This document shows positions 36,368 through 45,694 of a stretch of DNA of 64,000 nucleotides, one piece after another. The DNA comes from Clostridium sp. C8-1-8 (GTDB taxonomy: Bacteria; Bacillota; Clostridia; Clostridiales; Clostridiaceae): positions 113,333 through 177,332 of the forward strand of contig NZ_JAABNO010000011.1 of NCBI RefSeq assembly GCF_009928445.1. Reading direction: 5' to 3'. A program made the translations under genes and the position numbers. Within the stretch, counting starts at the first letter, position 1. Every line of letters starts with the position of its first letter. A model generated the notes under the pieces. The model worked only from the letters and a program-made list of their open reading frames with translations, made no database searches and was not told the DNA's origin.

Positions 36368-37368
36368 GTAATGCTGTAGTAAAAAAGAAGAGATTTAAGG
36401 TTAACTCCTCATATATATCCATTTATGCAACAGTAGCATTATTTATATTATTATTTGTAATTGGTTCTGTCCTATATAATGGATTTTTCTCTGCTCAAGT
36501 AATCTCAAATCTGTTTATAGATAATGCATATCTTATTGTCGTAGCAATAGGAGAAACGTTAGTAATACTAACTGGAGGAATAGATCTTTCTGTAGGTGCT
36601 ATGATAGCTTTTGTAAGTATGATTACTGCCAGTATGTTAAAACATGGAGTAAATGCTTTTGTAGTAATGGCTTTTGTTTTAATAGTTGGTATAATCTTTG
36701 GAACTGTCCAAGGAATATTAGTACAAAAGTTTAAGCTTCATCCATGGATAGTAACATTGGCAGGTATGTTTTTTGCAAGAGGTGCTAGCTATATAATCAG
36801 CATAGACACTATAACTATAGATAATCCAACTTTTACAGCAATATCAGGGTTTAGAATACCTATTTTTCCAGGGGCATTCGTATCTATTAATGTTATAGTA
36901 AGCCTTGTAGTAGTAGCCGTATCAATATACCTGCTAAAGTACACAAGGTTTGGTAGAAGAGTATATGCTATTGGAGGTAATGAGAACTCAGCAATGCTTA
37001 TGGGCTTGAATGCTGGAAGAACTAAGATTTTGGTTTATACATTGTCTGGTTTTTGTTCAGCCTTAGGAGGCTTATTATTTACAATATACACTTTATCAGG
37101 ATATGGACTTCATTGTAATGGTATGGAAATGGATGCTATAGCAGCTTGTGTAATAGGTGGAATACTACTAACCGGTGGTGTTGGATACCCAATAGGACCT
37201 GTATTCGGAGTTTTGACCACAGGTATTATTCAAAGTCTTATAATGTTTGATGGAACTCTGAATTCTTGGTGGACTAAGATTGCAGTAGGTATGTTGCTGT
37301 TTATATTTATTGTGCTTCAGAGAGTTATAGTGATAAGAGAAGAAAAGAGAAAGACTGTAGTAACTTAA
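36364..37368 (+). CDS. yjfF: Sugar ABC transporter permease (YjfF-like)
   Basis: 334 aa, again an ATGA overlap. GETLVILTGGIDLSVGAMIAF near 60 and GGILLTGGVGYPIGPVFGVL near 265 are the CUT2 permease signatures. Partner of the preceding YtfT-like subunit. Followed directly by a strong terminator. Confidence 0.9.
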   Translation: MSNAVVKKKRFKVNSSYISIYATVALFILLFVIGSVLYNGFFSAQVISNLFIDNAYLIVVAIGETLVILTGGIDLSVGAMIAFVSMITASMLKHGVNAFVVMAFVLIVGIIFGTVQGILVQKFKLHPWIVTLAGMFFARGASYIISIDTITIDNPTFTAISGFRIPIFPGAFVSINVIVSLVVVAVSIYLLKYTRFGRRVYAIGGNENSAMLMGLNAGRTKILVYTLSGFCSALGGLLFTIYTLSGYGLHCNGMEMDAIAACVIGGILLTGGVGYPIGPVFGVLTTGIIQSLIMFDGTLNSWWTKIAVGMLLFIFIVLQRVIVIREEKRKTVVT

Positions 37369-37399
37369 TAATAAGATATAAATCTTAAATATTAAAACA

Positions 37400-37430
37400 A
37401 AAGGTGATCATTTAATTTGATCACCTTTTT
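37400..37430 (+). terminator. Terminator of the transporter genes
   Basis: AAAGGTGATCA (37400-37410) with TGATCACCTTT (37418-37428), T run to 37430. Confidence 0.9.
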
Positions 37431-37504
37431 AATCCATATTGACAATAATAAGGTAAGAAATTAAACTGTAGTCAAGATTGTCTAGCTAATTGGAGGAAGT
37501 AATT

Positions 37505-39280
37505 TTGAAGAAGCTTATATCTAGTTTTTTAAATAGCAGTATGAGAAGAAAGTTAATATTATATTTCTTTTTAGTAATACTAGTACCTACAGTAACCATA
37601 ACTATTTTAGGAAATTTGATATACAAAAACTCTATGAGTGATGAACAGCAGGCAAATACTAAACAGATGATAAAGCAGATAAGTGATAATATTGATTTCT
37701 ATATTAAAGATACTGAAAATATAGCCAACTATTTATCACAAGATCCAAGTGTATTAGCTTTTTTAAACAGTAATAGTATTGATGAAAATAATTATAAAGA
37801 TGATATATCTAGTAATGCAATGAAGATAATAAGTAGATTTGTCAACTTACATCCTGAAATAGCGGGAATAATGATAGTTAATAAAAATGATTCATATGTA
37901 AGTGATGTAATGTATAGGATTTCAAGAGATCCTCTTACCAATGAAAGATGGTACAAGAAGGCTATGGAGAATAAAGATAACATAAATCTTTTCAGTAAAC
38001 CTGTTGGACGTAACATAAATAATATATTCAACTATTCTGCAGATAACGTAGTATCAATGTCTAAAGCTGTGTATGATAATTCAGATGGAAGCTGTAAAGG
38101 TGTAATACTTATAGATATGAAGCTGGATATAATAAAACAAGTTATAGAAAATGTAAAGCCTGGAAGAACAGGTTTTGTATATATAATGGATTCTGACAAT
38201 GAGATAGTATATTCTCCTATTAATAAAGTAGTGTATAGAATAAATAAAAATATATTTGATAATAACAAAAATAACTTTATTATTAAAAAAATAAAAAACA
38301 AAAGTTATCAGATTATGGGCACAAGCTCTCAGTATACCAAATGGAGAACCGTGGGTGTATTTCCACTTGATGAAACTCTAAAGGTTATTAATTACATGAA
38401 ATACTACTCATTTTTTATAGCTTTAATAACACTTATTTTGGCAGGAATACTAGCTATATTTTTTACTAAATCTATAGTAAATCCAATAACAAAACTTAGA
38501 ATGTTAATGAGAAGAACTCAGGATGGAGATTTAAATGTTCACTTTAATAGTAAATATAATGATGAAATAGGGGAGTTAGGTAACTCTTTTAATAAAATGA
38601 TTAAAGAAATTAAGAACTTAGTAGAGTTAGTACAAATTGAGGAAAAAAATAAGAGAAAAGCAGAGATAAGTGTTTTACAAGCTCAAATAAAGCCTCATTT
38701 TCTATATAATACCTTAGATACTATTCAGTGGATGGCAAAAGAACATGGAGCTGATAATATAGTAAAAATAATAACTAGCTTAACCAACCTTCTTAGAATT
38801 GGGTTGAATAATGGAAATGAGATTATAAAGTTAAGGGATGAAGTTAGGCATGTTGAGAGTTATCTTTCTATACAAAAGGTAAGATATGAAGATAAATTAA
38901 ACTATAGGATATATATAGATGAGGATATATTAGAGTACTCTGTAATAAAGCTGATACTTCAGCCCCTTGTAGAAAATGCTATCTATCATGGTATAAAAGA
39001 AAAGCGTGGAAATGGAAATATTGTAATTGAGGGAGAGGAAAAAGACAATAAGATTCATATAAGGGTAATAGATAATGGAGTTGGAATTGATGAGGACAGG
39101 CTTAGAGAAATAAATCAGATATTAAAGAAAAGTTCTTTGGCTAGGTGCAGAATAGGCTTTGGTATATTTAATGTAAATGAAAGAATAAGGCTCAACTATG
39201 GTGATGAGTATGGTCTCTTATACAGTAGCGTGTATGGTGAGGGAACTGTAGTTGATATATGGCATCCAATTTTAAAATGA
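37505..39280 (+). CDS. YesM-type sensor histidine kinase
   Basis: About 591 aa. TTG 37505 (LKKLISSFL) is chosen because GGAGGAAG lies 6 nt upstream; a TTG at 37490 lies before that site. Helix 1 (about 20-40), an extracellular Cache-like domain to about 295 (WYKKAMENKDNINLFS, GRTGFVYIMDSDNEI), helix 2 (about 300-322), HAMP (TKSIVNPITKLRMLMRR), His kinase box with the phospho-His in QAQIKPHFLYNTLDTIQWM, and HATPase_c ending GVGIDEDR/GIGFGIFNVNERI-like motifs. Should take input from the double binding protein at 30237 and phosphorylate the regulator at 29032. Separated from both by the transporter. Confidence 0.93.
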   Translation: MKKLISSFLNSSMRRKLILYFFLVILVPTVTITILGNLIYKNSMSDEQQANTKQMIKQISDNIDFYIKDTENIANYLSQDPSVLAFLNSNSIDENNYKDDISSNAMKIISRFVNLHPEIAGIMIVNKNDSYVSDVMYRISRDPLTNERWYKKAMENKDNINLFSKPVGRNINNIFNYSADNVVSMSKAVYDNSDGSCKGVILIDMKLDIIKQVIENVKPGRTGFVYIMDSDNEIVYSPINKVVYRINKNIFDNNKNNFIIKKIKNKSYQIMGTSSQYTKWRTVGVFPLDETLKVINYMKYYSFFIALITLILAGILAIFFTKSIVNPITKLRMLMRRTQDGDLNVHFNSKYNDEIGELGNSFNKMIKEIKNLVELVQIEEKNKRKAEISVLQAQIKPHFLYNTLDTIQWMAKEHGADNIVKIITSLTNLLRIGLNNGNEIIKLRDEVRHVESYLSIQKVRYEDKLNYRIYIDEDILEYSVIKLILQPLVENAIYHGIKEKRGNGNIVIEGEEKDNKIHIRVIDNGVGIDEDRLREINQILKKSSLARCRIGFGIFNVNERIRLNYGDEYGLLYSSVYGEGTVVDIWHPILK

Positions 39281-39504
39281 CTATTTAAATATATATTGTA
39301 GGAATATGATAATTTTATAATAAAAATGTACATTAATAGTATATGCCTCCAGATTATATTAAGTTACTAGCTACATTAAAGTTACTGTATTTACAAATTA
39401 ATAAATTTAACCTAAATAAAAGCAATTTTTTTCTAAATGCAGTCACATATTTTCGACAGGATTAGTATTATATATTAAGTTCATACTCAAATGGAGGTAT
39501 TAAT

Positions 39505-40323
39505 ATGGCAGATAATTTTAAATATAATTGTGGATGTGCAAAATCTGAAACTTTAGTTCAAGCTCATGGTGTTAATAGTTGCGTAAAGGGAATAAAGCCA
39601 CCATTCTTTAGTAAACTTCCTGTAGTTATAGCTGCAAAAGAAGTAGAAATAGGTATAGAATCTTGCATAGAATTACCTTGCGATGAAAAATACTATGAAA
39701 TTAAGAGAACAAAGAAAAACTTATTCTTAACTCAAGCTAGAGTTGTAAGTTTAAACGAAAAATGTGGAAAGCTATTCTTACAAGGTTATATCGAAAAGAA
39801 TATTGAATATGCTACAGCTGATTGTGTAAGTAGAGATAAGAGCGTAATCAATGGCGATATAAAACATCATACAGTAAAGGTTCCATTCCATGTTATAACT
39901 GATATCGACTTCTTATTAAAGCCAATAAATAAGGATAGAACAAGTTTAACTGAATCTGACCTTTATTGTGATGCATCAGAGTATGATAGCTGCTCATGTT
40001 CATGTGATGGAGTAAAAGGAAAAGCTTATTGTGAATCTGATTTTAAAGAATCAACAGTTTATAATACTAGACCTTTTATAAAACTAGATGGTTTCAAGAT
40101 AATCGAATTAGATATGTATAAGGATGCTACTCCACTAGGTGGCTGTTATGATGGATGGGAAGACGGAAAAGGTGGAGATAAGAAGCCAGAACATGAACAT
40201 GAAGAAAGATGCAACTGCACTCCTGAATATGAAGGTAACTTGTATTCTAAGATAGTTGAAAAGATGGTTCTTTTCTTAGATATTAAGGTTCTTCAAGAAC
40301 AATATGTATTAGTAGAATGCTAA
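39505..40323 (+). CDS. Cys-rich spore-surface-like protein (CsxC-type)
   Basis: 272 aa, ATG after TGGAGG. N-terminus NCGCAKSETLVQAHGVNSC, core KLPVVIAAKEVEIGIES with EIKRTKKNLFLTQARVV and LFLQGYIEKNIEYATADC, then a Cys cluster CSCSCDG near 165 and an acidic His/Glu insert (KKPEHEHEERCNC). The core pattern is that of CsxC-family exosporium/coat proteins of C. sporogenes and C. botulinum (my recollection, not searched). Around 16 cysteines suggest disulfide cross-linking in the spore coat. No signal peptide, as expected for coat proteins made in the mother cell. Confidence 0.72.
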   Translation: MADNFKYNCGCAKSETLVQAHGVNSCVKGIKPPFFSKLPVVIAAKEVEIGIESCIELPCDEKYYEIKRTKKNLFLTQARVVSLNEKCGKLFLQGYIEKNIEYATADCVSRDKSVINGDIKHHTVKVPFHVITDIDFLLKPINKDRTSLTESDLYCDASEYDSCSCSCDGVKGKAYCESDFKESTVYNTRPFIKLDGFKIIELDMYKDATPLGGCYDGWEDGKGGDKKPEHEHEERCNCTPEYEGNLYSKIVEKMVLFLDIKVLQEQYVLVEC

Positions 40324-40433
40324 TATAATTACTATACTTTAAGGAAGTTCTAGTTAAGGAATATTAAAATATCTAGCTAATTATTTAAGCAATATTTATC
40401 ACTGGGCTATATATGAATAAGACTTAATGCTTT

Positions 40434-40462
40434 GAGTGCAAAACTGTATCAGTTTTGCACTC
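40434..40462 (+). terminator. Stem-loop between the two spore-surface-like genes
   Basis: Perfect 13-bp stem GAGTGCAAAACTG (40434-40446) with CAGTTTTGCACTC (40450-40462), 3-nt loop. The following TTAGCTT is a poor T run, so partial termination. Confidence 0.65.
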
Positions 40463-40508
40463 TTAGCTTATAATATTATATAAAACAATTAAACTAGGAT
40501 GAATTTAT

Positions 40509-41459
40509 GTGGATGAGGATCTATTAGTTAAGATATTACTTTCTATGATACTTGTTGGTTATTATGAAGAAATCGAAGATGAAGATGTTTTGAATAACAA
40601 TGTACATAATGATAAATCCAAATTAGATTCTTTTGAGGATGTAGCAGCATCTGATGAAAGGTTTTATAGCGGAGAAAAGTATAAAAAGATTAGTGGGCTC
40701 GATTCAAGCTGTGGTTTAGATAATTCTATTAAGCATGATGAGCTTGATAAGATAGAAGAAATAGCTGTAAAAGGCATCAAACCTTATTTTTGTAATGAAA
40801 TCAAATTGTCAAGTGAATTTGTTAGTACAAAAGAGGTTGATAATGACTTGGACACATATTATGAAGATAGTTATAAAGAACAGAATTGCTCGTACTATAA
40901 AGATGATGAGGAATCAGTTAAAGATGATGTGTTTGAAGGCAGAAAGATTGGTAACTTGGAGGTATTATTAGCATCTATAAAGATTCCGATATCTATTGAA
41001 GAGAGTTTTAATGTAAAGAGAGAAAAGATATATGGTATTGAAAATATATCCTGTGATATAAAAGAAATAAGAGGTAATCTTTTGTTACTTAGAAGGCTTG
41101 GGCAAAAGAGCAAAGTAAAGTTGTTTTATAGCGGGATATTAAGATTGAAAATTAAGTATTTAAGTATAGATCGTATTGAGGATAAAAGCTTGTACTGTAA
41201 TACAAAAAATCTAATCTTATATGATGATTTTAGTGGTACAATCAATACTTATATAGAAACTAGAATGATAGAAGAGGCAATTAGTGTTAATATACCTATT
41301 AATGTAGATTTGCTTGGCACTCAGTTTAACGGAAGGTATGTACTAGCTGATCCAACTACATTATATGACGTTAAAGAAGATTATTATAAAGGCCTAACCA
41401 TTATTGGAGACTTAAGATTAAACATAGCTCTTTTAAAAGATATATATGCTGTAATTTAA
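40509..41459 (+). CDS. Divergent paralogue of the CsxC-like protein with acidic N-terminal insert
   Basis: 316 aa, GTG start; the ribosome site (AGGATGAAT) is modest. Residues about 20-150 are very acidic and low in hydrophobics. From about 150 the order matches the neighbour: KIPISIEESFNVKREKIYGIENISCDIKEI, then VKLFYSGILRLKIKYLSID, aligning with the neighbour's EIKRTKKNLFLTQ and LFLQGYIEKNIEYAT. Few cysteines remain. Likely a related spore-surface or scaffold protein; function inferred only from this likeness and position. Confidence 0.62.
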   Translation: MDEDLLVKILLSMILVGYYEEIEDEDVLNNNVHNDKSKLDSFEDVAASDERFYSGEKYKKISGLDSSCGLDNSIKHDELDKIEEIAVKGIKPYFCNEIKLSSEFVSTKEVDNDLDTYYEDSYKEQNCSYYKDDEESVKDDVFEGRKIGNLEVLLASIKIPISIEESFNVKREKIYGIENISCDIKEIRGNLLLLRRLGQKSKVKLFYSGILRLKIKYLSIDRIEDKSLYCNTKNLILYDDFSGTINTYIETRMIEEAISVNIPINVDLLGTQFNGRYVLADPTTLYDVKEDYYKGLTIIGDLRLNIALLKDIYAVI

Positions 41460-41497
41460 TTATAATAAATAAGAATTGTATTAATAGAAAAAGAATA

Positions 41498-41551
41498 TAA
41501 TAAAACTCCTAGGTAAATAATAACTACATTATCTACTTAGGAGTTTTATTA
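41498..41551 (+). promoter_or_regulatory. Terminator-like hairpin holding the next gene's Shine-Dalgarno
   Basis: TAATAAAACTCCTAGGTA (41498-41515) pairs with 41534-41551 over 18 positions with one G-U pair; 18-nt loop. The 3' arm contains TAGGAG (41538-41543), TTTTATT and the A of the start codon. Same design and same 7-nt spacing as the hairpin before the exported dismutase gene. Confidence 0.7.
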
Positions 41552-41736
41552 TGATGTATGATGAACTTAGATGCATAATCGGTGAGAACTGCGATGATTA
41601 TAATCCAAAAGATAAGGTGTTGATGCTTAGTATGGGGTTGTCATCTGTCAGTTGCGATAACTGTATTAATTATATTAATGAAACTTGCCATGCTGGTAGG
41701 TTTGAGAACCTAAAAAATAAAATAACAAACAACTAA
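41551..41736 (+). CDS. Small cysteine-containing protein
   Basis: 61 aa, ATG 41551 with AGGAG 7 nt upstream inside a hairpin. Five cysteines (C8, C14, then SCDNC and TCHAGRF), which may bind a metal. No signal peptide. Flanked by hairpins on both sides and followed by a strong terminator, so it is a separate unit. Not recognised. Confidence 0.62.
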   Translation: MMYDELRCIIGENCDDYNPKDKVLMLSMGLSSVSCDNCINYINETCHAGRFENLKNKITNN

Positions 41737-41766
41737 ATATGTGAAGCTAAATCGGTGCAATATTTT

Positions 41767-41798
41767 AAAGACTCCTCTGAATCACTAGAGGAGTCTTT
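41767..41798 (+). terminator. Terminator of the small Cys protein gene
   Basis: Perfect 12-bp stem AAAGACTCCTCT (41767-41778) with AGAGGAGTCTTT (41787-41798). Confidence 0.82.
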
Positions 41799-42013
41799 AG
41801 AATGCATGTGTAATAAAAAGGAAATGTATTCAGATAATTAAAAAATAATAAAAAACCTTATTTTGTAGACATTTTCATTAACATTATAGGAAAAAATTAA
41901 TACATTATTATATAAACAGTTGTTTTTTTAAAAGATTATTGTATAAATATTTTGAAAATGGTAGAATTTATAATAACACATGGGAGTATTTAATTTATTT
42001 TGGGGGTGTCATT

Positions 42014-43090
42014 ATGCACAAAAAATTATTTATTCCCGGACCAGTAGAGGTTAGACCAGAAGTATTGGAACAGATGGCGAGACCGCTAATAGGTCATAGA
42101 GGAAAAGAAGCATCAGAGCTTCAAAGAAGAATTACTAACAATCTTAAAAAACTTTTCTATACAGAAAGTGAGATATTACTTTCTACTAGTTCAGGCAGTG
42201 GACTTATGGAGGGCGCCATAAGATCATGTACGTTAAAGAAGGCAGCTGTCTTCTCCAGTGGGGCTTTTGGAGATAGGTGGTATGAAATGGCCTTAAATAA
42301 TAACGTTCCTGCTGATAAATTTGAAGTTGAATGGGGAAAAGGAATAAAGGCTGAGGATGTAGAAAAAGCACTCTCAACTGGTGATTACGACCTTATAACT
42401 GTAACTCATAATGAAACTTCAACAGGACTTATGAACAATCTAGAAGAGATATCAAAGGTAGTAAAAAAATATCCAGAGGTGGTTTTCTGTGTTGATACAG
42501 TAAGCTCAGCTGGTGGGACAAAGATAGAGGTTGATAAGTTAGGAATAGATATTTGTATAACTTCTAGCCAAAAGGCATTGGGCTTGCCTCCAGGACTAGC
42601 AGTATGTACTTTCTCTAATAAGGCTAAGGAAAGAGCAGAAAAGGTTCCTTTCAGAGGCACTTATCTAGATTTGTTAGCACTTTATAAATATATTAAAAAG
42701 AAGGATTATCAATATCCATCTACTCCATCTATATCTCATATGTTTGCTTTAGACTATGAATTAAATTATATAGTCAATGAAGAAGGAATAGAAAATAGAT
42801 TTGAGAGACATATTGAGATGGCTAATATAGTTAGAGCTTGGGCAAAGAAATACTTCGATATTTTCCCTGAGGAAGGTTATTGGTCTAATACTGTAACCAA
42901 TATAACCAACACTAGAAGCATTGATATTAGTGCATTGAATAAAGAATTAGGAGCCAGAGGGTTCCAAATCTCCAATGGCTATGGGAAGCTAAAGGATAAA
43001 ACTTTTAGAATAGCGCATATGGCTGATTGCACTGTGGATGAAATAAATGAGTTATTAACAAATATCAATGATATTTTAGGACTTGAGTAA
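42014..43090 (+). CDS. Class V aminotransferase (SerC-like / alanine-glyoxylate type)
   Basis: About 358 aa. ATG 42014 (MHKKLFIPGPVEVRPEV) follows GGGGGTG; upstream codons from 41939 lack a site. PLP-dependent class V fold: HRGKEASELQRR near 35, SGSGLMEGAIRSC near 65, VDTVSSAGGTKIEVDKL, and the PLP Lys in TSSQKALGLPPG near 195. Next to serA, so it probably makes phosphoserine from 3-phosphohydroxypyruvate, or serine and pyruvate interchange. The branch differs from classical SerC. Confidence 0.85.
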   Translation: MHKKLFIPGPVEVRPEVLEQMARPLIGHRGKEASELQRRITNNLKKLFYTESEILLSTSSGSGLMEGAIRSCTLKKAAVFSSGAFGDRWYEMALNNNVPADKFEVEWGKGIKAEDVEKALSTGDYDLITVTHNETSTGLMNNLEEISKVVKKYPEVVFCVDTVSSAGGTKIEVDKLGIDICITSSQKALGLPPGLAVCTFSNKAKERAEKVPFRGTYLDLLALYKYIKKKDYQYPSTPSISHMFALDYELNYIVNEEGIENRFERHIEMANIVRAWAKKYFDIFPEEGYWSNTVTNITNTRSIDISALNKELGARGFQISNGYGKLKDKTFRIAHMADCTVDEINELLTNINDILGLE

Positions 43091-43133
43091 TTTTAATCTA
43101 ATTTTTATTAAAGCAAAGGGAGAGTAAGTATTT

Positions 43134-44048
43134 ATGTATAGAGTATTAGTGACTGATGGATTAGAGAAAGACGCCGTTTTAAAACTTAAGGATTTGGGTT
43201 TTGAAGTGGTTGAAGAGCATTACGCTCCAGAAGAACTTGGATTAATACTGAGAGAATATGATGTAGTTGTAGTAAGATCAGCTACAAAGATAAATAAAGC
43301 TATAATTGATAAGGCAAGTAAGACGGGAAGATTGAAACTCATAATAAGAGGTGGAGTAGGAGTAGATAATATTGATGTATCCTATGCCTTAGAAAATGGG
43401 ATTCAAGTTATGAATACACCCAACGCGAGTTCTGCATCAGTGGCTGAGCTTACAATTGCTCACATGTTTGCGCTTGCAAGGTTTATAAATATATCAAATG
43501 TTACCATGAGAAACATGGAATGGAACAAAAAGAAATATGAAGGTATAGAGTTAAGCGGAAAAACTTTAGGCATAGTTGGAATGGGAAGGATCGGAAGAGA
43601 AGTTGCTAAAAGAGCCTGTTGCCTTGGAATGAAGATCATATATTTTGATGGACTAGGTGAAATTAGCAATCTTGATAAATGTGACTATGAATATAAGGAG
43701 CTTGATGAGCTTTTAAAAGAGTCAAATTTTATAACTCTTCATGTACCTTTTGATGCTTCAAAAGGACCATTAATAAGTAAAAGAGAATTTGAGCTTATGA
43801 AGGATGGAACTTATTTAATTAATTGTGCTAGAGGGAAAGTTGTGGATGAAGCAGCATTACTTGAAGCTTTAAATAAGGGGAAGATTGCTGGCGCTGGCAT
43901 AGATGTGTTTGAAGAGGAACCTACTAAAAATAAGGATCTGATTAACCATCCAGGAGTAAGTGCAACCCCTCATATTGGTGCTGCAACTAAAGAGGCTCAA
44001 ACAAGAATAGGTAATGAAATAGTTGATATAATAAAAGATTTCTTCTAA
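43134..44048 (+). CDS. serA: D-3-phosphoglycerate dehydrogenase, short form
   Basis: 304 aa. NAD-binding GIVGMGRIGREVAKRA near 143, NCARGKVVDEAAL near 228, and catalytic His in ATPHIGAATKEAQTRIG near 280. It lacks the C-terminal ACT domain, so feedback by serine through ACT is not expected. Lies 43 nt after the aminotransferase gene. Makes 3-phosphohydroxypyruvate, first step of serine synthesis. Confidence 0.92.
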   Translation: MYRVLVTDGLEKDAVLKLKDLGFEVVEEHYAPEELGLILREYDVVVVRSATKINKAIIDKASKTGRLKLIIRGGVGVDNIDVSYALENGIQVMNTPNASSASVAELTIAHMFALARFINISNVTMRNMEWNKKKYEGIELSGKTLGIVGMGRIGREVAKRACCLGMKIIYFDGLGEISNLDKCDYEYKELDELLKESNFITLHVPFDASKGPLISKREFELMKDGTYLINCARGKVVDEAALLEALNKGKIAGAGIDVFEEEPTKNKDLINHPGVSATPHIGAATKEAQTRIGNEIVDIIKDFF

Positions 44049-44289
44049 AATTTTTATCTTTGTACCCAATTTCTATATTTAAGATATATCATCATATATA
44101 TGGTATATTTTAAGTATGCTTTGAAAGAGGGTACATTTTTTTCTTAACATAACTTGAGTAAGGTTTGAACTTTGTAGATTAGTGAATTAGAACAGAGTGA
44201 AAATCTATGAAGTTGGCATTATTACTATATATTTATATGATTATTTAAATATATAAACTTGTATTTTTTTGTTTATATGAAGGGAGATA

Positions 44290-45537
44290 ATGATGGCTGT
44301 AATAAGACCTTTTAAAGCAGTTAGACCTGTAAGAGCTTTTGCTGATAAAGTGGCGGCTCTTCCATATGATGTTATGAATTCTGAGGAAGCAAGGATGATG
44401 GTAAGAGATAATGAGTATTCATTTCTTCATGTGGATAAAGCTGAGGTGAACTTAGATATTTCTGTGGATATATATGATGAAGCTGTGTATAAAAAAGCTA
44501 AAGAAGTTTTAGACAGCATGGAGAAGAAAAGCATTCTTATACAGGATGAGGAGCCATATCTATATATTTATAGACAAACTATGAATGGACGAAGTCAGAC
44601 AGGACTTGTTTCTTGTGTGTCTATTGATGATTATATAAATAATGTTATAAAAAAACATGAGTTCACAAGACCAGATAAGGAGCAAGATAGAATAAAACAT
44701 GTAGATGTTTGTGATGCAAATACTGGCCCTATATTTTTGACTTATAGAGATAATGAGAGTATTTCAGCTTTAGTTGATAGCTGGACTAAGAAAAAGCCTG
44801 AGTATGATTTTATTTCTGAAGATGGAGTTGGACATACGGTTTGGAAGATAGATGATAATAAAAGTATACAATCTTTGAAGGAACATTTTAGTAAGGTTGA
44901 TTACTTATATATAGCAGATGGTCATCATAGAGCAGCTTCTGCTGTAAAAGTTGGGCTTAAGAGAAGAGAAGAATATGAGAATTTTGATGGGCAAGAGGAG
45001 TTTAACTTTTTCTTAGCGGTTTTATTTCCAGAGTCTAATCTTAATATTATGGATTATAATAGAGTAGTAAAAGATCTTAATGGTTTAAGTAATGAAGATT
45101 TTTTAAGTAAGATTAAAGAAAAATTTTATGTTACTACTATAGGAATTGGTAAACAGTATAAACCTCAGTCAAAGCGTAATTTTGGAATGTTTTTAGATGG
45201 CATTTGGTATAAGCTAGAGGCAAAAAACGATAGTTTTGATGCTGAAGATCCTGTTAAGAGTTTAGATGTTTCGATACTGCAAGACAACTTGTTATCTCCT
45301 ATACTAGGTATAAAAGATCCTAGAAGCGATAAAAGGATTGATTTTGTAGGAGGAATAAGAGGTCTAGATGAGCTTGAAAGAAGAGCCTCAAGCGATATGA
45401 GGGTGGCATTTTCAATGTATGCTACATCAATGAAGGAGATAATGGATATAGCAGACAGTGGAGAGGTAATGCCTCCTAAATCTACATGGTTTGAGCCAAA
45501 GCTTAGAAGCGGGCTATTTATTCACAAGCTAAGCTAG
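44290..45537 (+). CDS. DUF1015 protein linked to serine synthesis
   Basis: 415 aa, ATG after AAGGGAGA. DUF1015 marks: IRPFKAVRPVRAFADKVAALPYDVMNSEEA at the start, then IADGHHRAASAVKVGLKRR near 215, GGIRGLDELERR near 355, and MPPKSTWFEPKLRSGLF at the end. The DGHHR motif recalls the ParB/Srx-like serine kinases SerK and SbnI. In many Clostridia it follows serC-like and serA genes. No serB (phosphoserine phosphatase) is present here. Direct role in phosphoserine-serine conversion is inference. Confidence 0.85.
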   Translation: MMAVIRPFKAVRPVRAFADKVAALPYDVMNSEEARMMVRDNEYSFLHVDKAEVNLDISVDIYDEAVYKKAKEVLDSMEKKSILIQDEEPYLYIYRQTMNGRSQTGLVSCVSIDDYINNVIKKHEFTRPDKEQDRIKHVDVCDANTGPIFLTYRDNESISALVDSWTKKKPEYDFISEDGVGHTVWKIDDNKSIQSLKEHFSKVDYLYIADGHHRAASAVKVGLKRREEYENFDGQEEFNFFLAVLFPESNLNIMDYNRVVKDLNGLSNEDFLSKIKEKFYVTTIGIGKQYKPQSKRNFGMFLDGIWYKLEAKNDSFDAEDPVKSLDVSILQDNLLSPILGIKDPRSDKRIDFVGGIRGLDELERRASSDMRVAFSMYATSMKEIMDIADSGEVMPPKSTWFEPKLRSGLFIHKLS

Positions 45538-45599
45538 AAGTTGGTTTTACTTTCTGATATTTTAAGAGTATATCTCTTAGATATTAAATCAACTTCTAA
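45536..45599 (+). terminator. Long imperfect hairpin after the DUF1015 gene
   Basis: AGAAGTTGGTTT near 45536 pairs with AAATCAACTTCT ending 45599, with an inner GATATTTTAAGAG/CTCTTAGATATT stem. Probably ends the serine operon. Confidence 0.65.
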
Positions 45600-45649
45600 A
45601 ACTATCATTGGTTAAGGTTAAAAAATTTTAAATATAAAGTTTTATAAAA

Positions 45650-45694
45650 AAGCCATGCATGAGGGTAAATAATCTATCCTTTCATGCATGGCTT
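45650..45694. terminator. Second terminator hairpin
   Basis: Perfect 13-bp stem AAGCCATGCATGA (45650-45662) with 45682-45694, A run before and CTATTTTTT after; could work for both strands. Confidence 0.75.

Noticed and set aside
41800..42013. Serine T-box leader before the serine operon
   Set aside because: No T-box (AGGGTGGNACCGCG-like) sequence and no terminator/antiterminator pair seen.
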